NCBI GenBank assembly: GCA_963769115.1
Contig: CAVYKN010000010.1
Coordinates: 310,001 to 374,000, forward strand
DNA length: 64,000 nt
Source: DASTFY01 sp963769115
Lineage (GTDB): Bacteria; Actinomycetota; Acidimicrobiia; Acidimicrobiales; Ilumatobacteraceae
Direction of reading: 5' to 3'
The position numbers were made by a program, and so were the translations under genes. Shown in pieces: positions 1-10,274 of the stretch. Under the pieces are notes generated by a model, which saw nothing but the letters and a program-made list of their open reading frames with translations, was not told where the DNA came from and did not search any database. The stretch's first letter is position 1, and each line of letters opens with the position of its first letter.

Positions 1-732
1 TGCCGCGTGGCCGCCTGCTCGCCAAGGTGGCGGTGCTGGGTGGCGTGTTCTACGTCGGCCAGTCACTCACGTACTTCGCCGCCGTCCGCCATGGCGACGT
101 GACCGTGATCGCGCCGGTCGTGTACACGTATCCGCTGTTCGTCGTCCTGCTCGCCGCCGACGACCCGGGCGGAATCGCTCACGGCGACTAAGTCCACAGC
201 CGTGGTCGTGGGCGTGGTCGGTGCCGCGCTCACGGTCGGCGGCGGCGGGCACGCCGAACTGCTCGGGATCCTGCTGGCCATCGCCGCCGGCCTGATCTTC
301 TCGGGCTACTTCATCATCTGCGATCGGATCATCGCTCCGGGGCTGGCCGAGGGGAGCACGGCGGTGATCGTCACGTCCGCCGCCGTCGTGTTCGTCGTCA
401 TCAGCGTCGTCGGCCCCAACCATCAACTGCCGGGGAGCTCCGAGGGATGGGCGGCGACCGCCGGCATCGGACTGGCGACGGTGATCGGCATCGGGCTCCT
501 GCTGCGGGGGTTGCCCCACCTCCGCCCTGTGGCCACCGCCGTCGTCTCGGCCGTGGAGCCCGTGGTGTCCGTTCTGCTGTCGGTCGCGCTCCTCGGAGAG
601 CGCATGGGTCTGACGCAGAGCATCGGGCTCGGACTCGTGATCGGCGCCGTGCTCGTCGCTTGCCGATCGGCATCCCCACCGGTTCCCGTGCCGCATCCCG
701 GATATGAGTCGGATGCGCGAAATAGTTCTTGA
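1..732 (+). CDS. DMT/EamA-family permease, 3' part, one frameshift
   Basis: This is the C-terminal portion of a drug/metabolite transporter (EamA family), an inner-membrane permease. Its beginning lies outside the window. The third frame opens with a typical EamA stretch (FAAVRHGDVTVIAPVVYTYP, about 77-136). The reading frame then breaks near 155-175 and continues in the first frame with TATKSTAVVVGVVGAAL, the usual start of the next helix, followed by about four more hydrophobic segments to the stop at 730-732. Helix order and spacing are normal if the break is ignored, so I read one small indel in one gene. The substrate cannot be told. It precedes an amine-catabolism cluster and could export or import a metabolite of it, but nothing in the sequence proves that. 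Confidence 0.7.
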
Positions 733-757
733 CACGGTTCGCCCAGCCAGCGAGATT
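729..757 (+). promoter_or_regulatory. Candidate sigma70-type promoter for the catabolic cluster
   Basis: A perfect TTGACA lies at 729-734, then a 17-base spacer and the weak -10 GAGATT at 752-757. It overlaps the stop codon of the permease gene and precedes the first gene of the next transcription unit. The -35 and spacing are good and the -10 is poor, so confidence is moderate. Confidence 0.4.
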
Positions 758-802
758 TGGGTGGGCTTGCAAACGAGTGGTGCGTCCTCACGAGGGGGAG
801 TC

Positions 803-859
803 ATGACGATCCGCGCGAACGCACGAGTCGGAAGTCAGGATGAACGTCCGCGAGGCTGA
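803..859 (+). CDS. Candidate 18-codon leader ORF
   Basis: An ATG at 803 sits three bases after a strong ribosome-binding site (GGGGGAG, about 793-799). It opens an 18-codon frame rich in Arg, ending at TGA 857-859. It lies between the candidate promoter at 729-757 and the VOC gene. It may be a leader peptide, or the true N-terminus of the VOC gene if an indel lies between 860 and 907. In this error-prone stretch I cannot decide, and no function is implied. Confidence 0.25.
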   Translation: MTIRANARVGSQDERPRG

Positions 860-907
860 GCAGAAGCGCCCAGTCAGTTGGCTGTCAGTCGGGCAGGTGT
901 CGGCACG

Positions 908-1376
908 ATGACCACCGAGCTGTGGCGGCGGGCCGAGCGGTTCCACCAGGTCGGGATCGTCGTCCGCGACCTCACGACGGCGATGGACACGATGTCAGCG
1001 GCGCTCGGGTGCCCAGCTGACGCGTGGACCGTGCTCGCCGACGCCGAGCCGTTCGAGCGCGTCGAGGAGGGCCGGACCATGCAGGCCCGGAACCGGTACG
1101 CCAGGGCGACCTCGGGGCGCGACCGTGTACCAGCTGCTCGAGCCCGTCGAAGGCGACACGATCTGGCAGCGCTGGCTGGACGCCGGCGTGACGACGTTCG
1201 CCGTCGGGTACTACGTGCGTGACATCGCGGCAAGCGTCGACCGCCTCGTCGAGAGCGGCGGTCGGCAGATCGCGTGGGGCAACGTCTGGGAGGGCGAGGA
1301 GCACTACGAGTACTCCTTCGTCGAGTTGGACGGATCGGGACTGGTCGTCGAGCTCATGAGCGCCGCTGCCGAGTGA
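908..1376 (+). CDS. VOC/glyoxalase-superfamily protein, one frameshift
   Basis: A small vicinal-oxygen-chelate (VOC) superfamily protein of about 155 residues. The N-terminal beta-alpha unit reads FHQVGIVVRDLTTAMDTMSA. The frame breaks between about 1085 and 1130. The C-terminal unit resumes as VGYYVRDIAASVDRLVESGG and ends with the typical strand YSFVELDGSGLVVELM. VOC proteins use paired beta-alpha-beta-beta-beta units to hold a metal and include lyases, isomerases and dioxygenases, so the reaction cannot be named. I chose ATG 908 because it directly precedes the conserved first strand; an in-frame TTG at 878 is less likely. The stop TGA overlaps a GTG (GTGA, 1373-1376), suggesting coupling to the FAD oxidoreductase that follows. 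Confidence 0.65.
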
Positions 1377-2777
1377 CATCGTCCGCGTTCACCGCGACCG
1401 CACGGTCGGGTTCGGGACGGTGCCGTTCTGGCACGTCGACCGCGCCCCGCCGCTGCGCCCCCCGTCCGGTGGAGCCCGACGCGGTCTACGACATCGCCAT
1501 CGTGGGAGGCGGTTTCACGGGCCTCTGGACGGCGAAGCATCTGCTCGAGCGGGCGCCTGACGCCAGGGTCGCCATCTTCGAAGCGCACGACATCGGCTTC
1601 GGCGCTTCCGGGCACAACACGGGCGTGCTCACGAACTGGATGGGGCACTCCCCGAGTGCGCTCGTGAAGCTCGGTGTCCCGGTGGGCCGGGCCATCCATC
1701 AGGACAGCGGTCCAGGCCGTCCGCGACGTGATCGACTACATCCGGCGCAACGAGATCGATTGCGATCTGGACGAGGTGTCGCTCCTGTACGTGGCGTCGA
1801 ACGCCGCCAACGACCGCCGGATCCGTCGGGACCTCGAAGCCGCGGCGACGCTCGGTGCCGACGTCTACAAGGAGCTCACCGGTGACGAGTTGCGTCGCCG
1901 GATCGCCTCGCCCCGCATGTCGAGCGGGTTCGAGGACACGGTGGCAGCGACCGAGAACCCGGCGAAGCTCGTCCGCGGCTTGGCCGCAGGTCGCCAAGGG
2001 TGTCCAGCTGTTCGAGATGGCGCCCGTGCTGAGCATCGACGTCGGCCAGCAGGTCACGCTGACCACACCGGCCGGTCCGGTGCATGCAGAGAGGGTCGTC
2101 CTGGCTCGCAACGCCTGGGGTGCGGCGGACGATCCGTTCCGGCGCCGCGTGCTGCCCTTCTACGTCTACGACGTCATCACCGAGCCGCTCCCCGACGATC
2201 AGTGGGCCGAGCTGGGATGGGACGGCCGGGAACCGGTGAACGATCGACGCTTCTTCCTCATCAACTACCGGCGCACGCCTGACGGCCGGGTCATGTTCGG
2301 GGGCGTGGACGGCCGCCAACCGTTCGGCGGGCGCATCAGCCCCCGCCTCGATCGGGTCGGCGACATCTTCGCCGCTCAGACCGAGGTGCTCACACGGGTC
2401 TTCCCGTCCTTGGCGGACGTGCGCATCACGTTCGGCCACGGCGGGCCCATCGCCATGACGCCGTCCCTTTTCCCCCAGGTCGGTCTGCTGGAGGGGGGCA
2501 CGCTTGGGCTACAGCCACGGCTACTGCGGGCACGGGTAGCGGGATCAGCGTGTCTCCACCGGCATCCTGGTCGACCTGCTTCTCGGCGAGAGCACGAGCG
2601 TTCTCATTACCCCTTCGTCGCTGCCTCCGATCGGCGGTACCCGGTCGAGCCCCTGGTTGGATCGGCGGCCGGGTCACGAGGGCGGAGGGCCTGTGGTACG
2701 ACGCCGCCGGCGACGAGGGACAGTCGGCGCGGGAGGAGCCCCGGCTCCTCAAGGCGGTCGGGCGGTTGCTGACGTGA
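1373..2777 (+). pseudogene. FAD-dependent oxidoreductase (DAO family) paralog 1, multiply frameshifted
   Basis: A D-amino-acid-oxidase-fold FAD enzyme like gamma-glutamylputrescine oxidase (PuuB, COG0665), which oxidises amines to aldehyde or imine, ammonia and H2O2. Visible parts are an N-terminal FGTVPFWH segment (about 1415-1445), the dinucleotide-binding IAIVGGGFTGLWTAKHLLE (about 1492), FGASGHNTG, VVLARNAWG (about 2098), FYVYDVITEPL, MFGGVDGRQPFGGR, FGHGGPIAMTPSLFPQVG, GYSHGYCGHG (about 2508) and the tail EGLWYDAAGDE. These lie in different frames, with breaks near 1465, 1700, 1985, 2505 and 2640. In the correct order they match the paralogs at 14580 and 17928 end to end, about 465 residues. 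Its stop overlaps the GTG of the ABC ATPase gene (GTGA). The breaks are probably sequence errors. Confidence 0.7.
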
Positions 2778-3923
2778 GCGCAGAGAGCGCCACGAAGGAT
2801 GAGGAGGCGGGGTCGAGTGCCAGTGCACCCACCGCAGTGGCCAACGCCATGACGGGCGAACGCCGCGCCGATGGGCAGCGGTCCCGGGCCGAAGCCGAGT
2901 GGCGTCTCGGGAGTCGGGCTCTCGCACCGCTACGAAGGCTTCGAGGCTCTCAAGGACGTCTCGCTGGATGTCCGGCCCGGGGAGTTCCTCACCCTCCTCG
3001 GCCCGAGCGGCTCGGGCAAGACGACGATGCTGAGCGTCATCGCCGGGCTCGTGAATCCCATCGACGGTCAGGTCCGGTTCGACGGCGAGGACGTGATCGA
3101 CGTGCCCTCGCGCGCCGCGACGATCGGGTTCGTGTTCCAGGCCTACGCGCTCTTCCCGCATCTGAGCGTCGCGGAGAACCTCGCCTTCCCGCTGAGCTCG
3201 GCCGCCAAGGCCGAGCGCGCCGCCGGGCCCGCGTCGCCGAGATGCTGGAGCTGGTCGAGCTCGAGCAGCTAGGCGGGCGTATACCTGACAGCTCTGCGGC
3301 GGGCAGCAGCAGCGGGTCGCCCTCGCCCGGGCCTCGCGCTCACCCGCGCCTGCTGCTCCTCGACGAGCCCATGGGCGCGCTCGACCGGCGCCTCGGCAAC
3401 AGATGCAGACTGGAGCTGAAGCGGATCCAGCGGCGAGACCCGGGATCACGACGATCGCCGTGACGCACGACCAGACCGAGGCGTTGTCCATGTCGGACCG
3501 CGTCGCGGTGATGCACCAGGGGACCGTCCGTCAGATCGGCACGCCCGCCGAGGTGTATTCCGATCCGAAGGAGCTCTTCGTCGCCCGGTTCCTCGGTGAG
3601 ATCAACGTCATGCCCGGTGTCGTGACCCACGCCGACGACGCCACGGTGGAGGTCACGACACCCGAGTCCGGTGTGGTGACCTCGTCCCGCGCGCCGGAGG
3701 CTTCCGCGTCGGCGAGCGGGCCGTCTGCGTGATCAGGCCCGAGGACGTGAAGGTCGGAGCGGAGGCTGACGCCGAGGCGGGCGGGGCCGCCGGTGCAGGA
3801 GTGATCTTCCAGGGCGGCCGCCAGCTGTTGACGCTGCGCTGCGGTGCGCTGACGATGGTCGCCGAGCAGGCCGCCGAGGAGGGTCTCATCAACGACGGCG
3901 AGGTCGTGCCCTACGGCTGGTGA
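2774..3923 (+). pseudogene. Polyamine-type ABC transporter ATPase (PotA-like), multiply frameshifted
   Basis: The ATP-binding subunit of a spermidine/putrescine-type importer. Visible in order: the Walker A region LLGPSGSGKTTMLSVIAGL (about 2997), the Q-loop FVFQAYALFPHLSVAENLAF (about 3130), the signature remnant GGQQQRVALARA (about 3298), Walker B LLLLDEPMGALDRRL (about 3352), the H-loop TTIAVTHDQTEALSMSDRVA (about 3450), GTPAEVYSDP, and a TOBE-like end with IRPEDVKVGAEA (about 3730). At least four frame changes separate these blocks. The GTG at 2774 overlaps the preceding stop; ATG 2871 is in frame with the Walker A block and may be the functional start. Coding-like sequence (VLLLEPDEPAAQ, then STALGLDEEV and a TAG at 4018) suggests the true C-terminus may extend to 4020. 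The permeases and binding protein lie 12 kb downstream. Confidence 0.72.
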
Positions 3924-4022
3924 CCCGACAGGTGCTCCTCCTCGAGCCGGACGAGCCGGCCGCGCAGCACGAGACCGATCCGACCTGTCCACCGCCCTCG
4001 GCCTCGACGAGGAGGTGTAGCC

Positions 4023-5000
4023 GTGGACACGCCACGGATGGGCCTCGAGCTCAACGACTGGCTCCCGATGGGTGAGCGGATCGAGCTCGCCCGATGGGCC
4101 GAGGACCATGGGTTCACGGACGCCTACGTGGCCGAGATCACGGATCCTGACGCCTTCGTGACGTGCGCTACACGGTCTCGGCCACGGCGAGGATCCGTCT
4201 CGGCACGTGCATCGTGCAGATCGGACCGCGGACCGCTCCCATGCTGGCGAGCGGCGCGGCAGCGGTGGACGCCGCCGGCCCTGGCCGCTTCGCACTTGGG
4301 ATCGGCGTGTCGTCGGCGGCGATCGTCAGCGGCTGGCACGGCCTCACGTTCGACCACCTGCTCACCCGGGCTCACGAGACGGTCGAGACGATCCGGACCG
4401 TCCTCTCCGGGGAACGCACGGATATTGCCGGTGGTCAGGTGCAGTCCAAGGGGTTCCGGCTCGCTTTCCCGCCTTCCATCCCTCCACCGATCCATCTCGC
4501 TGCGCTCAACTCCGGCATGCTGCGCCTCGCCGGTGAGGTGGCAGACGGGGTCTGGCTCAACTTCGTGCCCGTGCAGTGCATCGACCGGGTCGTGGCGACC
4601 ATCAGGGAGGGTGCGGAGCTCTCCGGGCGCCCGCCGCCGGAGATCCTGCTCTCGATCCTGTGCGATCTGACCGACGACACGGCCACCTCGCTCGCGCAGG
4701 TCCGCGACATCCTGGCCTTCTACGTGTCGTCTCCCAACTACCGCGCCGCGTTCGCCTCCTACGGCTTCGAGCAGGAGATGGCCGACACGGCGGCGGCGTT
4801 GAGCGTCGCGACCGGGCGGGGGTGCTCGCGGCGGTCACCGACGAGCTCGCGGACTCGATCACCCTCGTCGGCACCGAGGGCCAGATCCGTGAACGGCTGC
4901 AGGGGTACATCGATGCCGGTGTCACGTCGCCCAGCGTGTGCGCCCTCGAATTCCGGCGCCAGGTGCAGTCGCTCCTCGCGTTGCGCCCGGAAGGAGCTGA
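4023..5000 (+). pseudogene. LLM-class flavin-dependent oxidoreductase 1, frameshifted
   Basis: A luciferase-like (bacterial luciferase / F420-dependent) TIM-barrel oxidoreductase of about 325 residues. GTG 4023 follows the Shine-Dalgarno GAGGAGG (about 4009-4015). Family landmarks are GMGLEL-type strand 1 with LARWAEDHGFTDAYVAEI, RIRLGTCIVQIGPRTAPMLA (about 4190), PGRFALGIGVSS (about 4280), PPIHLAALNSGMLRLAGEVADGVWLNF (in two parts, about 4480-4565) and the end GTEGQIRERLQGYIDAGV (about 4870). Breaks lie near 4160, 4820 and 4960, and the probable stop is TGA 4998-5000. Actinobacterial members commonly use coenzyme F420 or FMN; the substrate is unknown. The close spacing to the acyl-CoA synthetase suggests co-transcription. 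Confidence 0.68.
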
Positions 5001-5004
5001 TCCA

Positions 5005-6595
5005 GTGCAGGCCAGCGAGGCCGACGTGTCCGCCGTCTCCATCACCGGCCCCGCCGGGACGAACGTCCGCTGGCTGCTCGGCGAATGCGGCTCCCGGGCC
5101 ACATCGACCCGGACCGGCTCGCGGTTCGCTGGAAGGACACGGACCGGACGTACCAGGAGCTGCGGGACGCGCCGTCGGGCTCGCCGCGGGCCTGCGCAGG
5201 GCCGGGCTGCAGCCTGGTGACCGCGTCTGCACGCTGCTCTACAACCGCGGCGAGACCTTCGAGCTCTACTTCGCCTGCGCCTACGCCGGGCTCACCCTGG
5301 TTCCGATCAACTTCCGCATGGTCGCCCGCGAGGCGGCCTTCGTCCTCCAGGACTGCGGTGCCCGCTTCCTCCTCACGGAGCCGGCGCTCGAGGACGTGGC
5401 CAAGGGTGCCGTGGAAGAGGCCCCCGAGGTCATGCTCATGGTGCTCGACGCGGAGGAATCGGGGGCGAGCTACGAGGCGCTCGTCCAGGGTGCACCGATC
5501 AAGGGTGACTGGGGCAGCACCGACCCCCATCTCATCCTCTACACCTCCGGCACCACGGGACGTCCGAAGGGGGTGATGCTCTCCCACACGGCGATCATGT
5601 GGTTCGCCCTGCAGCAGGCGGCGCTCTACCCGGACATGACCGCGGACATGGTCATGCTGCTCACCGGGCCGACCTTCAACACCGCCTCGATCAACGAGCA
5701 GAGCATCCCGACGTTCCTCGCCGGCGGGACGGCGACGATCCTCCCCAGCCGGGGGTGGACACCGGAGCGGACGTCCGAGCTCATCGACCGGTGGGGCTGC
5801 ACTCACGCCGTCATCTTCCCGGGGCAGATGGAGCAGTTCCTGGACGCCGACACACGGTCGCGGATCGGCCTCGAGTCGATGCGGTTCGCCCTCACTGGAG
5901 GGGAGAACTGCCCGACCGCGACGGTTGCCCGGTTCCGGCGGCGCTGGAGCCACATGTCCGTAGGGATCGGCTACGGGTTGACCGAGGCCGGCGTGATCAC
6001 CTGGATCCGCGACGGTGAGCTCGACGCCCACCCCGGCTCGGTGGGGCGGAGCTTCGGCGCGCAGACGTTCCGAGTGGTCGATCCGGAGGGCCGGCCGGTG
6101 CCCCAGGGGGAGACCGGCGAGGTCGTCACCGCGGGTCCTGTGATCGCCAGCGGTTACTGGAACGCGCCCGACCTGACAGCGGCGGCGGTGCGGGACGGCT
6201 GGCTCTGGACCGGCGACCTCGGGCGGGTGGACGAGGACGACTACCTCTTCATCGAGGGCCGCTCGAAGGACATGATCATCTCGGGCGGGCAGAACATCTA
6301 CCCCGCGGAGATCGAGAACGCTCTCTCCGAGCACACCGGGCTCCTCGAAGCGACGATCATCGGCGTGCCGGACCGGAAGTGGGGCGAGACGGTCTGCGCG
6401 CTCGTGGTGGTCAAGGAAGGCGTCTCGCTCACCGAGCAGGACATCGTCGACTTCATCCAGGAGCGGCTGGCCTCGTACAAGAAGCCGCGCCACGTCGTGT
6501 TCATGGACTCGCTGCCCCGCAACCCGTCGGGCAAGGTCCTGAAGCGGGATCTGCGCGAGCAGTTCCGCGACCTCGAATCGGCGGGCGAGGCGTGA
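5005..6595 (+). pseudogene. Acyl-CoA synthetase (AMP-forming), frameshifted near its start
   Basis: An ANL-superfamily acid:CoA ligase of about 530 residues, which activates a carboxylic acid through an acyl-adenylate to the CoA thioester. GTG 5005 follows AAGGAG (4991-4996). Frame changes near 5095 and 5175 fall in the first 60 codons; from about 5180 onward the frame is open. Motifs are LILYTSGTTGRPKGVMLSH (P-loop, about 5533), GYGLTEAG (about 5970), DGWLWTGDLGR (about 6196), GRSKDMIISGGQNIYPAEIE (hinge and A8, about 6260) and NPSGKVLKRDLREQF (catalytic Lys, about 6523). The substrate is not predictable. The stop overlaps the GTG of the carboxyltransferase gene (GTGA), so the product CoA ester may be passed on within one operon. 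Confidence 0.8.
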
Positions 6596-8173
6596 GCGAG
6601 ACGCGCGGCCCGGCGACGGCTCGGCGGCTTCCCCCACGTGGGAAGCGCTGATCAAGGAGGTCGACGAGCACCATGTGGCGGCTCTGACCGCGGACGCCGA
6701 CGGCGGCCGGGGCGGGGCGCCGTCGGCCAGGGATCGCGTACCACGCGCTGCTCGACCCCGACACCTTCGAGGAGGTCGGGGTGCTGGCGTGGACTCCCGT
6801 GCGCGGGGTGGACGGCCGCATCGCCGGCAGCAGGCCGGGCGGCACGGTGTGCGGGCTGGGGGGGATCGACGGCCGGCTCGTCGCCGTCGCCGCCGAAGGG
6901 CCGCTGCAGGACCCCACCGAACACGTCCGGAAGTCGGAGAAGGCCAAGAGCGGCTGGGACGGCTACGTCGAGCGGCTCGCCCGCGAGTACCGCATCCCCC
7001 TCGTCCTCCTCCTCGACGGCTACGGCGGCTCGAACTCCTACGCCGGCAACAAGGGCTACCCCTTCCTGCTCTCCGGGACGCCGTCGGCGACGCTGTTCGA
7101 CCTCCTCGACCAGTCTCCCGTCGTCGTGGGCGTCACCGGACCGGTGGCCGGCGTGGCGGCCGGGCGGGTGGCCGCCTCCCACTTCTCCGTGATGACGGCC
7201 GCCGGCCAGGTCTTCGCGGGCTCGCCGATGGAAGCCGCGTCACTGACCGAGGAGGATGCGGCCGCGATCGGTGGGCCTCGGATGCACACGCTGCGCTCCG
7301 GGCTCGTCGACAACCTCGCGATGGACGACGAGGACCTCTACGCGCAGGTACGGACCGTCTTGTCCTACCTGCCGTCCAACGTGGACGAGGAGCCACCGTT
7401 CTTCGGCATCGAGGACCCACCGGAGCGCTCGTGCGAGGACCTCCTCACCATCGTGCCGGACAACCGGCGCTTGCCGTTCAACGCCCAGCAGGTGATCGAG
7501 GCCGTGGTGGACGAGGGGTCCTTCTTCGAGCTGGCCCCCGGCTACGGCCGCGCTCTGGTGGCCGGGCTGGCGAGGATCGCCGGTCAGGCCGTGGGCATCC
7601 TCATCAGCAACCCGCACGTGAACGCGGCGGCCATGGACCTGCCCGCGTGCGAGAAGCAGACCCGTGTCGCCGAGCTCTGCGACACGTTCCACCTCCCGAT
7701 GATCTACTTCGCCGATGTGCCCGGCTTCATGATCGGCATAGAGGCCGAGCGGTCCGGGCTGATGCGGCGTGGAGTGCGTGCGATGCAGGCTGTCCACCGG
7801 GCGACCGTTCCGGTCGTGACCATCCAGATGCGCCGGTCCTACGGCTTGGCCGGCAACGCGACCGGTGCGCCGAACCGGCTCAGCGTGAAGTTCGCCTGGC
7901 CGCTCGGTGAGTGGGGCGACATGCCGATCGAAGGCGGGGTCGACGCCCTGTTCAGGCGGGAGCTGGAGGCGTCCGACGACCCGCAGCGCCTGCGGGAGGA
8001 GATCGAGGCCCGCATGCTCGCCGAAGCGTCCATCTGGGGCACCGCAGCATCGTTCGGCGTCGAGGACATCATCGATCCACCGCGACACCCGACGGGTGCT
8101 CAGCCGGTGGATCGCCGCCGCCACCGCCCATCGTCGTGTCGGCCCCAAGCGTGGTCCGCAGGTGCGGCCATGA
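6592..8173 (+). pseudogene. Acyl-CoA carboxylase carboxyltransferase-domain protein 1, frameshifted at both ends
   Basis: A carboxyltransferase (crotonase-fold tandem) subunit of about 525 residues, similar to propionyl-/acyl-CoA carboxylase beta chains, which move a carboxyl group between biotin and an acyl-CoA. The body from 6781 to about 8080 is open. It contains an N-terminal half (GGIDGRLVAVAAEGPLQDPT, SHFSVMTAAGQVFAGSP) and a C-terminal half (LARIAGQAVGILISNPHVNA, FADVPGFMIGIEAE, SYGLAGNATGAPNRLSVKFA). The N-terminus (PTWEALIKEVDEHHVAALT, about 6634) and the last 25 residues lie in other frames, giving three breaks. No biotin carboxylase or biotin carrier gene is in the window, so it may work with a distant alpha subunit or act as a decarboxylase. 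It ends in an ATGA overlap with the next gene. A second copy lies at 20637. Confidence 0.75.
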
Positions 8174-9416
8174 GGGTCGTCGTCGTCGGCGCCGGCCTGG
8201 CCGGTCTCAACGCCGCGGTGGATCTGCAGCGTGCCGGCGCTGAGGTCACCGTCCTCGAGGCCCGGGACCGGGTCGGCGGCCGGACCTACACGGTGCGTGA
8301 CCCATTCACCGCCGGTCAGTACGCCGACCTCGGCGCCGAGCTCGTCGACATGGGCCAGGACGCGATGATCCAGCTCTGCGGTGAGCTCGGGATCGAGCTC
8401 ACGCCCGAGTTCACGCTCATGAGCGGCGAGATCGTCTTCGACGGCCACCGCCTGAGCCGCGAGCGGTGCGACGAGATCCTGGAGGAGTTCCGGCGGGCCC
8501 GACGGGAATCACCACCGGCCCCCTGGGAACCGATGTCGGCGTGGGGCAACCGGGTCGGCCTGTCGACGACGGCGTCGCAGTTCGCCATCGCCGGGGCCGG
8601 CATGATCCCCATGACGTCGGCCGCGCGAGTGCGACACCCACCACTTCTTCGAGGTGCCGTCGGGTCGCCGCGCCTGGCGGATCCGCGGTGGGAGCGACCT
8701 CGTGTCCCGCACCCTGGCCGAGGGCTGTGAGGTGAGGCTCGAGGAGCCCGTGCGGGCCATCCGGCAGGTGAACGACAGCGTGGTCGTGGCGACCGACCGC
8801 GACACCTACCGCGCCGACCATGTGGTCGTCGCCGTGCCTGCACCGATCGTCACCGAACTGGGCTTCGATCCGCCGTTGCCCGAGTGGAAGGTCCGCGCGC
8901 TGACCAACCTGCAGCTCGGCTCCGGGGGCAAGGTCATCGCGCGAGTACGCCGAAGGGGATCTCCTGAAGGAGCGGCTGGCCCGCGGGTGCGTCACCAACG
9001 GCTCACCGGCCCTGATCTGGGCGACCTCGATGCACCAGGAGGGCGCACCGGCCGTGGTCGCCGGCCTCGTCGGCGGTGACTTCACCCCGGCGCTGGCCGA
9101 CGAGGCCGCCGCCCTGGAAGAGCTGGACCAGCTGCTGGGGGCGCTCGCCGAGCAGTCGCTCACGCGGCTGGCGGGTTTCACCCAGGACTGGTCCGCCGAC
9201 GAGTTCGCGCGCTGCACCGTGTCGGCGATCTACGGGGACCCGAGCACCCAGATCCCCGCGCTTGCCGCGCCCGTCGGACGCGTGCAGTTCGCCGGCGAGT
9301 ACACGGACGCCACGTGGCCGTCGTACATGGAGGGTGCGGTCCGCTCCGGCCACCGTGTCGCCACGGCGATCCGGAGCGACGCCCGTTACGGAGCGGCGAC
9401 GAGCAACGCCCGATGA
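8170..9416 (+). pseudogene. Flavin-containing amine oxidase, frameshifted
   Basis: A monoamine-oxidase-family FAD enzyme of about 415 residues that oxidatively deaminates amines. The N-terminal Rossmann motif is VVVVGAGLAGLNAAVDL (8176 on), followed by LEARDRVGGRTYTVRD and YADLGAELVDMG. The middle part (WRIRGGSDLVSRTLAEGCEV, then ADHVVVAVPAPIV) is in a second frame after a break near 8620. The C-terminus (ASMHQEG..., VQFAGEYTDATWPSYMEGAV, the usual FAD-contacting end) is in a third frame after a break near 8945. ATG 8170 overlaps the preceding stop (ATGA). It is a different fold family from the three DAO-type oxidases nearby, so the cluster holds two kinds of amine-oxidising flavoenzyme. Confidence 0.78.
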
Positions 9417-9473
9417 GTGGCGCACGACGACCAGAGCCGATGACGAGAACCGATGAGCAGAAGTGGGAGTGAG

Positions 9474-10238
9474 ATGACCCTCGACGTGTTCGACGTCACG
9501 GACCGGCGTGTCCTCGTGACCGGTGCCAGCAGGGGCATAGGCCGTGCGGTGGCCAAAGGTTTCGCGCTCGCCGGTGCCCACGTGTTCGCGGTGGCCCGGA
9601 CGGGTGCAGCCCTCGACGAGCTGGGGGACGAGATCGCCGAGGCCGGCGGGCGTTTCGGCCACCTAGCGAGGGACCTGACGGGAGAGGCCGTGGCGGTCGA
9701 GGTGGTGGCCGCGGCCGCAGACGCGCTCGGCGGTCTCGACGTGCTGATCAACAACGCCGCCATCGACATCGAGCTCGGTGCGTTCGACGTCTCGTACGAG
9801 GACTTCGAACGGATCATGGAGTTCAACGTCAACAGCACGTTCGCGCTCATGCGCGAGGCGGGCCGGATCTTCGTCGAGCAGGGGCACGGGAAGATGGTCA
9901 ACGTCACGTCGGTCCTCAGCGCGGTCGGAGTCCGGGACGACGTGGCCTACGTCGCCAGCAAGCACGCGCTGCTCGGGCTCACGCGCTCGCTGGCGTTGGA
10001 GTGGGGCCGGAAGAACGTCCAGGTCAACGCCCTGGCCCCTGGGTTCGTCCTCACCGAGATGACCCGAGCGGACTGGGAGAACGGGGCCGTGCGGAAGTCC
10101 GTGCTGCGCCGGACCCCGCTCGGGCGGGTCGCCGAACCGGAGGAGCTGGTCGGCGCGGTGATCTTCCTGTCCTCTCAGGCCTCGGACTTCATGACCGGAT
10201 CGACGCTCTTCATCGATGGAGGTTGGACCGCGCAGTGA
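9474..10238 (+). CDS. Short-chain dehydrogenase/reductase (SDR)
   Basis: An intact 254-residue classical SDR, an NAD(P)-dependent oxidoreductase. The cofactor site VLVTGASRGIGRAVAKGFA is at the N-terminus, NNAA (LDVLINNAAID) follows at about residue 85, the catalytic Ser is in VNVTSVLSAVG, and the YxxxK pair is in AYVASKHALLGL. The end LSSQASDFMTGSTLFIDGGW is typical of the FabG-like group. I chose ATG 9474 because GGGAG sits 4 bases upstream; an in-frame ATG at 9453 would add seven residues. It probably oxidises or reduces an alcohol/ketone or CoA-linked intermediate of the surrounding pathway. Being intact between broken genes, it shows the frameshifts are not uniform. Confidence 0.88.
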   Translation: MTLDVFDVTDRRVLVTGASRGIGRAVAKGFALAGAHVFAVARTGAALDELGDEIAEAGGRFGHLARDLTGEAVAVEVVAAAADALGGLDVLINNAAIDIELGAFDVSYEDFERIMEFNVNSTFALMREAGRIFVEQGHGKMVNVTSVLSAVGVRDDVAYVASKHALLGLTRSLALEWGRKNVQVNALAPGFVLTEMTRADWENGAVRKSVLRRTPLGRVAEPEELVGAVIFLSSQASDFMTGSTLFIDGGWTAQ

Positions 10239-10274
10239 GTGAACGTCGGTGCCGTCCCGAGAGCGCGGCGATCG

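Noticed and set aside
5042..6655. A 537-codon minus-strand frame
   Set aside because: It is antisense to the acyl-CoA synthetase, whose motifs are unmistakable on the plus strand.
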